12,536 bases of DNA, from the NCBI GenBank assembly GCA_949840605.1, contig CATKXN010000081.1, forward strand, positions 1 through 12,536, written 5' to 3'. Numbering within the stretch: the stretch's first letter is position 1; each line of letters begins with the position of its first letter. Both the position numbers and the translations under genes were made by a program. Shown piece by piece: positions 7,243-12,536 of this stretch. The notes beneath the pieces were generated by a model. That model did no database searches, was not told the DNA's origin, and saw only the letters and a program-made list of their open reading frames with translations. This DNA is from an uncultured Alistipes sp. (GTDB lineage: Bacteria > Bacteroidota > Bacteroidia > Bacteroidales > Rikenellaceae).

Positions 7243-8505
7243 TTACACTTTTTTCACCCGCGCCAGTTCGATGCGCGAACGCGTCGTGCGGAGAATCCGG
7301 AGTTGCAGGCCGTCGATGAAAATCGTCTCCCCGGCGGTGGGAATGCCTTCGTAGTTGAAGATGATGAGCCCGGCCAGCGTGTCGTACTCCTTGCTCTCCT
7401 CGATCCCCAGGTTGTATTTCTCATTGAGGTACTTCACCTCCAGGCGGCACGAGAGCACGTATTCGTCGGGGCCGACCTGTTTTTCCGTGAGGTCCGGAAT
7501 GTCGTGTTCGTCCTCGATCTCGCCGAATATCTGCTCCAGCACGTCCTCCAGCGAGATGATGCCCGCCGTACCGCCGAACTCGTCGATCACGACGGCGATG
7601 TTCGACCGGTGCTTGATGAAATTCTCGAGCATCGACTGCAGGGGCATGGTTTCGGGCACGAAATTGACCTCCATCATCACGTCGGCGATCTGTGACGGCC
7701 GCGTGAAGAGGCTCTTCGAATTGACGTAACCGATGATGTTGTCGACCGACTTGCGCCAGACGAAGATGCGCGAATATTTCGAATCGACGAACCGCGCCGT
7801 GAGCTGCTCGATCGTGGTGTCGTCGACGTCCACCGACTCGATGTCCACGCGCGGAACCATGCAGTCCCTGACCCTCAGGTCGGCGAAATCCAGCGCGTTC
7901 TGAAACAGTTTCAGTTCGTTGTCGGGCTCGGAGTGCGGTTCCGAATTGTTCGTGTCGAGCAGCGCCGCGAGGTCCTCGCGGTCGAAACTCGGCGTGATGT
8001 CCTTCTCCACGACGCGGCGGCCCAGCAGGCGCAGGATGCCGTGCGAAAGCAGCGTCGTGAAACGCGCGATCGGGTACAGGAGAATGTAGAAAAAATAGAT
8101 CACCGGCGCCAGCGCCCGGTAATAGAAGTTGGGGTTGTTGCGGAAGACCGACTTGGGCAGGAACTCGGCGCAGAAGATGATGATGACGGTCGATATGGCG
8201 GTATCCGCCACCACCGAACCGCCCTGAGCGAGCCGGTCCCAGCCCAGAGCGCCGTAGACGGTGCGCAGGAGCAGCGACATCGCGAGCGAATAGACGACCA
8301 GCGCGATGTTGTTGCCCACGAGGATCGTGGTGATATACTGCCCCGGATGGCGGGCGAAAACCGCGGCGATCCGGTCGAATACGCGGCTCTGCTTGCGGTC
8401 GATCTCCAGCTTGAGGCGGTTTTTGCTCGTAAAGGCAATCTCCATCCCCGAGAAAAAGGCCGACAGCAGCAGCATCACGACGATCAGGATGACAGTGGAT
8501 AGCAT
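7243..8505 (-). CDS. CNNM/HlyC-CorC family membrane protein with CBS pair
   Basis: This is an inner-membrane protein of the CNNM (DUF21)-CBS-CorC_HlyC family, whose characterised members (CorC/MpfA, CNNM) are linked to magnesium efflux; Bacteroidetes also have the related gliding protein GldE. In the 420 residues, the DUF21 membrane region spans about 1-165, with helices near 1-20, 58-82, 100-117 and 133-155, and the conserved SGMEIAF and LVGNNIALV motifs. A CBS pair follows at about 205-325, beginning with the VRDCMVPRVDI motif (212-222) and ending FGGTAGIISLEDVLEQIFGE. The CorC_HlyC domain is at about 335-417. The start at 8505 is chosen because the membrane helix begins there and it lies 10 bases after the lptC stop; an in-frame ATG at 8577 would add 24 polar residues and overlap lptC. 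The transported ion here is inferred, not shown. Confidence 0.9.
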   Translation of the reverse strand: MLSTVILIVVMLLLSAFFSGMEIAFTSKNRLKLEIDRKQSRVFDRIAAVFARHPGQYITTILVGNNIALVVYSLAMSLLLRTVYGALGWDRLAQGGSVVADTAISTVIIIFCAEFLPKSVFRNNPNFYYRALAPVIYFFYILLYPIARFTTLLSHGILRLLGRRVVEKDITPSFDREDLAALLDTNNSEPHSEPDNELKLFQNALDFADLRVRDCMVPRVDIESVDVDDTTIEQLTARFVDSKYSRIFVWRKSVDNIIGYVNSKSLFTRPSQIADVMMEVNFVPETMPLQSMLENFIKHRSNIAVVIDEFGGTAGIISLEDVLEQIFGEIEDEHDIPDLTEKQVGPDEYVLSCRLEVKYLNEKYNLGIEESKEYDTLAGLIIFNYEGIPTAGETIFIDGLQLRILRTTRSRIELARVKKV

Positions 8506-8515
8506 CGTTTCTGAA

Positions 8516-9241
8516 TTAAGGGTTTCCGGAGCGTCCGTTTTCCGTCCGGGACATCGTTCGGGCGACCTCCTCCCCACCGGCCGTATCGGCCGGCCGCGGG
8601 GTTTCGGGCCGCGGGGTTTCGGGCTGCGGCCGCGCGGCCGGGGAATCCGTCGCCGCAGAGTCGGCGCGCTGCTTCATCTCGACCTCCATGCGGCCCTTCA
8701 TCCGGCGGAAACGCCAGTCCTTGAACTCCTCGTCCGACTCGAAGCCCTCGCCGATAAAGACGTCGCGACCGTTGTTCTGCACGATCTTCGAATCGACGTT
8801 CGAATAGATCTTCTCGGTCCGCGAGTTCCAGAACAGCTGCTGGGTATAGAGGGTCTTGCCGTCGGACTTCTCGACCACGACGTCGCCCTTGGCCTCCCAC
8901 AGTTCGCGATTGATGTAATAGATGGCGTAATTGGCCGTCAGCACGGCGTCGACCTCCGACAGTGAATCGTTCTTATAGGTGGTGATCTTCACCCCCTTGC
9001 GGAATTCACGATACGGTTCGCGGGCCTGCGAATAGCCTTCGAGCAGCGGCGTCTGAAAATAGTACGAGCGACGGCCGTTCTGCGACATGACCACCGAGAG
9101 ATTCTCGCTGTACTCGGTCATCATCGTCTCCGCGGAGCCCGATGCGTCCGCATCCTGCCGTTGCCCGCACGAGAATAGCAAGATAGCACTCCCCGCCGTG
9201 GAGAGTGCTACCCTGAGATATCTTGCAGTGCGTTTTCCCAT
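8516..9241 (-). CDS. lptC: LptC-family LPS export lipoprotein
   Basis: LptC is the periplasmic part of the LptB2FGC transporter that passes lipopolysaccharide from the inner membrane to the LptA bridge. The product is 241 residues. Its N-terminus has an arginine-rich start, a hydrophobic stretch and a lipobox-like LFSC with C25, so it should be lipid-anchored, as in Bacteroidetes LptC, rather than held by a membrane helix as in E. coli. Residues about 45-190 carry the beta-jellyroll-type LptC region (ANYAIYYINRELWEAKGDVVV, then TEKIYSNVDSKI and GFESDEEFKDW). Residues about 191-241 form an odd low-complexity tail rich in P, E, T and R, partly built from a 15-base tandem repeat. It sits 21 bases after the TPR gene and 10 bases before the CNNM-type gene, in an envelope operon. 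Other lpt genes are not in the window. Confidence 0.88.
   Translation of the reverse strand: MGKRTARYLRVALSTAGSAILLFSCGQRQDADASGSAETMMTEYSENLSVVMSQNGRRSYYFQTPLLEGYSQAREPYREFRKGVKITTYKNDSLSEVDAVLTANYAIYYINRELWEAKGDVVVEKSDGKTLYTQQLFWNSRTEKIYSNVDSKIVQNNGRDVFIGEGFESDEEFKDWRFRRMKGRMEVEMKQRADSAATDSPAARPQPETPRPETPRPADTAGGEEVARTMSRTENGRSGNP
8593..8622. repeat. 15-bp tandem repeat in the lptC tail
   Basis: Two perfect head-to-tail copies of GCCGCGGGGTTTCGG (8593-8607 and 8608-8622) are followed by a degenerate third copy starting at 8623. They encode the doubled PETPR unit (residues 207-216) of the LptC tail, in frame because the unit is five codons. Such a repeat could vary in copy number by slippage without breaking the frame. 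Confidence 0.85.
9184..9210. repeat. CIRCE-like inverted repeat inside lptC
   Basis: TAGCACTC (9184-9191) and GAGTGCTA (9203-9210) are perfect 8-base inverted arms with an 11-base spacer. The arms equal the core of the CIRCE element (TTAGCACTC-N9-GAGTGCTAA) bound by HrcA. However, the spacer is two bases too long, the outermost bases differ, and the site lies within the signal-peptide codons of lptC, so it may be chance. Confidence 0.3.
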
Positions 9242-9262
9242 CGGAATTCCGTCGGAACGTTT

Positions 9263-10600
9263 TTAGCGGGGACGCACGGTGGTCGCAATACCGGCGGCAG
9301 TACCGCAGTTCACCGTATAGCGCGCGCCCTCCTGCAGCTCGTTGAAGAAGCACTCCTCCGAGCTGGGGAAACGGCTGCGGAAAGCGTTGAGCGAAGTCTT
9401 GGCATGCTCGAGATATTCCGAATCGCTCGGCAGCAGCTCGATCGCCTTGGCCATCGTGTCGTAGGCGGCCCAATAGGTAGCCTGTCCGGCGAAGCCGCCG
9501 CACGAAGCCGCCGACGAAGCGTAGCACTGTCCCAGAACGAAATAGGGAACGCCGTCCTCGGGATTCAGGTCACGGGCCTGGCGCGCAGCGGCGGCAGCGC
9601 CCTGGATGTCGTTGGAAACGAGCCCTACCAGCGCAATGCGCACGAGGAGCAGCTGACGCTCGGCGGGGTCCTGCTCGACGGCCAGCGCCTCGTTCAGGTA
9701 GGTCTTGGCCTTCGGATAGTCGCCCTTGTTCTGGAACGCCTGGGCCAGGAACATCGCGGTCTCCGACGAGGGTTTCACCTGATAGTATTTCTCAGCCAGC
9801 GAGAAGTAGAAATCGCCGTCGCACTTGGCGCGCGACATCAGCGCCACGGCCTGGGCCAGCAGAGCCTCGTCGTCGGGAGCGGCCTCCAGCTTGCCGCGGA
9901 AGAGCTTCTCGAGGTTCTCGCAGCTGGCGGCCCCGCTCAGTCCGAACGCCGCGTCGAACTGTCCCTTGTATTCGCCGGCCTCGGGGTTCTTCTCGAAGAA
10001 GGGCGTCAGCCGGTCGTACTCGGCGATGATCTCGTCGGGCATCACCTCGTCGGTATTCTTGTAGTCGTCGCAGAGATTGGAGAAATAGGCCACGACGGTC
10101 TCGGGATCGGTTCCCTCGCCGCCGGCCTCGATAGCCGCGCGGAACGCCTCGCGGATGCCCTTGCGGTCCGAAGGCTTGTAGGTCAGGTACTCACGGGCCT
10201 TACGGTCGAGGATGTAGGCCGTGCCGCGCTTCGGGTGGTCTCCGAAATACTCGTTGCGCAGGTCGTAGAGCAGCATCAGCGAATCGACGTACATGTTCTT
10301 CTCGGCAAGGCTCTTGGCGCGGTTGATCTTGTTCTTATAGAGCGTGGTGCCGCGGACGAAAGTGTTCTCCGAAGCCTTCGGGCACTTGTCGAGCAGCTCC
10401 TTGAGGTAGTGTGCGGCGGCGTTGTAATCCTTGTTGTCGCACGACTCCTTCAGGAAATTGCTGTTCAGGATGTTCTGCTGACGCTCGTCGGGCGTGTCGC
10501 CCCAGGCCGCATACTTCGGGTCGCTGAAATCTTGTTGAGCCATCGCCGCGACTGCAAAAAGCGCACAGGCGGCGGAAAGCAGGAATTTAACGTTTTTCAT
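9263..10600 (-). CDS. Exported tetratricopeptide-repeat protein
   Basis: This is a secreted helical repeat protein of 445 residues, likely periplasmic or attached to the outer membrane from inside. A Sec signal peptide ends AVAAMA (cleavage after about residue 21). The mature part is built of helical pairs. The clearest TPR-like units are around 279-310 (AMFLAQAFQNKGDYPKAKTY, then a second helix), 317-347 and 351-390 (PYFVLGQCYASSA, then YDTMAKAIELLPS). The earlier part (about 45-215) is more divergent. It has nine cysteines after the signal peptide, many for a protein of this kind. It follows the outer-membrane protein gene by 37 bases and precedes lptC by 21, so it is probably co-translated with envelope proteins. 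TPR proteins are usually assembly scaffolds; the partner here is unknown. The start is fixed by the signal peptide. Confidence 0.85.
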   Translation of the reverse strand: MKNVKFLLSAACALFAVAAMAQQDFSDPKYAAWGDTPDERQQNILNSNFLKESCDNKDYNAAAHYLKELLDKCPKASENTFVRGTTLYKNKINRAKSLAEKNMYVDSLMLLYDLRNEYFGDHPKRGTAYILDRKAREYLTYKPSDRKGIREAFRAAIEAGGEGTDPETVVAYFSNLCDDYKNTDEVMPDEIIAEYDRLTPFFEKNPEAGEYKGQFDAAFGLSGAASCENLEKLFRGKLEAAPDDEALLAQAVALMSRAKCDGDFYFSLAEKYYQVKPSSETAMFLAQAFQNKGDYPKAKTYLNEALAVEQDPAERQLLLVRIALVGLVSNDIQGAAAAARQARDLNPEDGVPYFVLGQCYASSAASCGGFAGQATYWAAYDTMAKAIELLPSDSEYLEHAKTSLNAFRSRFPSSEECFFNELQEGARYTVNCGTAAGIATTVRPR

Positions 10601-10637
10601 CGGTCAGATTAATTTTTGTTTTGTGTTGTTTGCCTGT

Positions 10638-12017
10638 CTATTCGTACTTGGGACGCATGAACCAGTATTCGCCGTTCTCCTGGCCCGCGAAGAGCGTGAA
10701 GCCGACCGCGAATTTGAAATACTGCTGCCGGACCAGTCCCAACCGGTCGGCCACGTTGTACCCGCGGCGTCCGTACTCGACGCCCACGTCGATCCCGGAG
10801 ACGGCCCACAGCTTCACCGGAATCCCGATGCCCGCCGTCACGGCGTACTGCGCGAGCCGGTCGCCGTTGAAAGTCTGGTTGTAGCTGCCGTAGCGGAAAC
10901 CCGCGCGGTAGGACCAGCGTTTCAGGAAGTGACGTATGTCGTACCGGTTCGGGGTGTATTCCACACCCACCTTGAACGTGCTCGTATTGGTATACGCGAC
11001 CTCGTAGGAGGTCTGTTCGCCCTTCCTGCCGCTCACGCCCGTCATTTCACGGCCCTTGTTGCGGCCGCCCCAGTTCTGGAAGACGTAATCCGCACTGACG
11101 ATCAGTTTCGGGGTCTCGTAGGTGACGCCCACGGCCAGCTGGCTCGGCAGCACCAGTTTCAGGTGCGTCGTGTCGCCCTTGACAACCGTGTTGTAAAGGT
11201 CGCCGATGTAGAGCTGCTTGGTCACCTCCGGGTTCAGGTCCCCGCCGAAATCGTAGGCCGCACCGAGGGTCAGCAGGCGTTTCTGGTTCTGGATCGCCCT
11301 CCACTGCACTCCGACCTGTCCCTTGATGCTCGAAATGCTGTAGTTGTCCGTTCCCACCGTCGGGGTGTAGGTTCCTTCGCCCGTGATCGCCGTCGGGGTC
11401 ATCACGAACGTGCGGTCGATGTCGCCCCAGTAGTACTGGGCTGCCACGCCCACCGAGAAGTTCTTGAAGACCTCCCAGCCGATGCCCAGCTTGACCTCCG
11501 TCACGTCGCCCTCGCCCTGGTAGTTGTACTGGACGTTGCCCACATTGCCGTGCACGGGGTCCGAAGGATCGAACTCGTGGTAGTACTTGGTCCGGTACCC
11601 CACCGAGCTGTAGGGCGTCAGGCTGAAGCCCAGGCCCAGTTTCTTCGCCAGCGGCATCTGAAAGGCGATGTCGTGGAAGTTGAACGTATTGTAAGCCGTA
11701 CGTTTGGACTCCCCGGCGACCGTCTGCGCGTTGTAATAGTTCTGTCCCTCCAGCCCGAAGTTGAAGAGAAAAGTCTTCTGCGGAGCCGCACTGTAAGCCG
11801 CGGGATTGAGCAGGTTGATCATCCCCGGCGAACGCATGGCCACACCCGCGCCGCCCATCGAGCGCATCGGCAGCGTACCGGGCGTGTTCTGTTCTCCGAT
11901 GCCGTACATCGTATAGGGCGAGAATGCGTTAATACTGCTTGTCTGAGCCGCAACGGCAGTCGGGACTATCGCCACGGCTGCGACAATCAGCTTAATCAAG
12001 GTGTTCTTCACTTGCAT
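10638..12017 (-). CDS. FadL/OmpP1-like outer-membrane beta-barrel protein
   Basis: This 459-residue outer-membrane protein starts with a Sec signal peptide (cleavage near AVAA-Q, residues 24-25). The mature N-terminus, with FSPYTMYGIGE (32-42), MRSMGGAGVA (51-60) and INLLNPAAYSA (67-77), is the pattern seen in Bacteroidetes FadL/OmpP1-like barrels, where the N-terminal part plugs the pore. The remainder alternates amphipathic strands with glycine and aromatic residues (for example KLGLGFSLTPYSS, NFSVGVAAQYYWG, WSYRAGFRYGSYN, YFKFAVGFTLFAG). FadL members import hydrophobic molecules; the substrate of this group is unknown, so a transport role is inference. The start at 12017 overlaps the end of coaX by 26 bases and is supported by the signal peptide; no in-frame methionine occurs again before residue 37. 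A 37-base gap separates it from the TPR gene. Confidence 0.87.
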   Translation of the reverse strand: MQVKNTLIKLIVAAVAIVPTAVAAQTSSINAFSPYTMYGIGEQNTPGTLPMRSMGGAGVAMRSPGMINLLNPAAYSAAPQKTFLFNFGLEGQNYYNAQTVAGESKRTAYNTFNFHDIAFQMPLAKKLGLGFSLTPYSSVGYRTKYYHEFDPSDPVHGNVGNVQYNYQGEGDVTEVKLGIGWEVFKNFSVGVAAQYYWGDIDRTFVMTPTAITGEGTYTPTVGTDNYSISSIKGQVGVQWRAIQNQKRLLTLGAAYDFGGDLNPEVTKQLYIGDLYNTVVKGDTTHLKLVLPSQLAVGVTYETPKLIVSADYVFQNWGGRNKGREMTGVSGRKGEQTSYEVAYTNTSTFKVGVEYTPNRYDIRHFLKRWSYRAGFRYGSYNQTFNGDRLAQYAVTAGIGIPVKLWAVSGIDVGVEYGRRGYNVADRLGLVRQQYFKFAVGFTLFAGQENGEYWFMRPKYE

Positions 12018-12536
12018 TATACTCTAATATTCTATCCAATCCGCAAAAGACGAGATTACAATTTGCAAATATCGTGTTTTTAATTCTTTTCGCAAAGTAT
12101 TTCGCATCCCCGCCGGTAAAAATAACGCATAAATCGTCGATTTTTTCCCGCATGCGGGCGATATACCCCTCTATTTCGAAAGTCAGCGAGTTCATCACCC
12201 CCAGCCGGACAGCCTCTTCGGTGGTGAGTCCCTGCAACCGTTCCTCCTCGGTCGGTCCGCACAAGGGCAGTTTGGCCGTATAGTCGTGCAGCGCCCTGAA
12301 ACGCGTCTTCATCCCCGGCGAAATGCACCCTCCGCGGAAAATCCCGTCGGACGTCACCAGGTCGATCGTCACCGCCGTCCCGAAATCCACGATCAGCACG
12401 TCGCGGCCCGGATAGAGCGATGCGGCGCCCACGGCGGCGGCCAGCCGGTCGCGGCCCAGCGTCTCGAGCGTGCGGTAGGCGTTGCCGATCGGCACGGGGG
12501 TCTGCGAAGTGAACTCCAGCACGTACTCCGCATAGG
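11992..12536 (-). CDS. coaX: Type III pantothenate kinase, C-terminal part
   Basis: CoaX phosphorylates pantothenate, the first committed step of coenzyme A synthesis, in the cytoplasm. It is the ASKHA-fold enzyme distinct from CoaA. The frame is open to the window edge, so the N-terminus, with the ATP phosphate-binding motif, is missing; about 180 residues are visible of an expected 240-260. Conserved blocks, in order from the edge, are PIGNAYRTLETLGRDR (GxDR bears the catalytic aspartate), DFGTAVTID, GGCISPGMKTR, TAKLP, TTEEAVRLG and FTGGDA. A GTG at 12522 could be read as a start, but homologous residues (YAEY) continue upstream of it, so the gene is cut by the window and not truncated. 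It is the first visible gene of the minus-strand run; its stop overlaps the next gene by 26 bases, implying translational coupling. Any operon promoter is outside the window. Confidence 0.95.
   Translation of the reverse strand, partial: YAEYVLEFTSQTPVPIGNAYRTLETLGRDRLAAAVGAASLYPGRDVLIVDFGTAVTIDLVTSDGIFRGGCISPGMKTRFRALHDYTAKLPLCGPTEEERLQGLTTEEAVRLGVMNSLTFEIEGYIARMREKIDDLCVIFTGGDAKYFAKRIKNTIFANCNLVFCGLDRILEYNASEEHLD

Noticed and set aside
7243..8577. A longer CNNM-type protein starting at 8577
   Set aside because: The 24 extra residues are polar and proline-rich, precede the true first membrane helix, and overlap lptC by about 60 bases.
10623..12083. A 486-codon plus-strand open frame opposite the barrel protein
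   Set aside because: Antisense shadow; the opposite frame has a signal peptide, barrel strands and a proper operon position.

Overview
The window looks like chromosomal DNA from a high-GC member of the Bacteroidales, most likely an Alistipes-like Rikenellaceae organism. This is inferred from three things: GC-rich third positions with tcg serine and ctg leucine codons; start sites with no evident Shine-Dalgarno sequence; and TTTG/TAnnTTTG promoter elements typical of Bacteroidetes. The gene content fits too (two-subunit methylmalonyl-CoA mutase, lipoprotein-type LptC, PpiD-like foldase, FadL-like outer-membrane barrel). The genus is a guess from composition. There are no mobile elements, CRISPR arrays or RNA genes, and no gene-free stretch exceeds 300 bases; the longest is 193 bases, between ppiD and the alcohol dehydrogenase.

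Region 1 (1-3071, plus strand) holds the end of mutA, a structured 92-base spacer, and complete mutB, closed by a strong terminator. Together the subunits form the B12-dependent mutase that interconverts succinyl-CoA and methylmalonyl-CoA, a step in the succinate-to-propionate route. Neither the epimerase nor the MeaB chaperone is in the window.

Region 2 (3072-3778, plus strand) is a single small secreted protein of unknown function with its own probable promoter. A symmetric hairpin follows it and probably terminates both this gene and the convergent gene beyond.

Region 3 (3797-4989, minus strand) is a single YqhD-type metal-dependent alcohol/aldehyde reductase behind a near-perfect Bacteroidetes promoter.

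Region 4 (5054-12536, minus strand) is a tight six-gene run read as coaX, FadL-like outer-membrane protein, TPR protein, lptC, CNNM/CorC-type membrane protein, ppiD. Gaps are -26, 37, 21, 10 and 76 bases. Apart from coaX it is an envelope-building set: LPS export, an outer-membrane barrel, a periplasmic foldase, a periplasmic repeat protein and an inner-membrane ion-transport-type protein. ppiD may also have its own promoter. The least explained parts are the mutA-mutB spacer, the orphan secreted protein, and the roles of the barrel and TPR proteins next to lptC.
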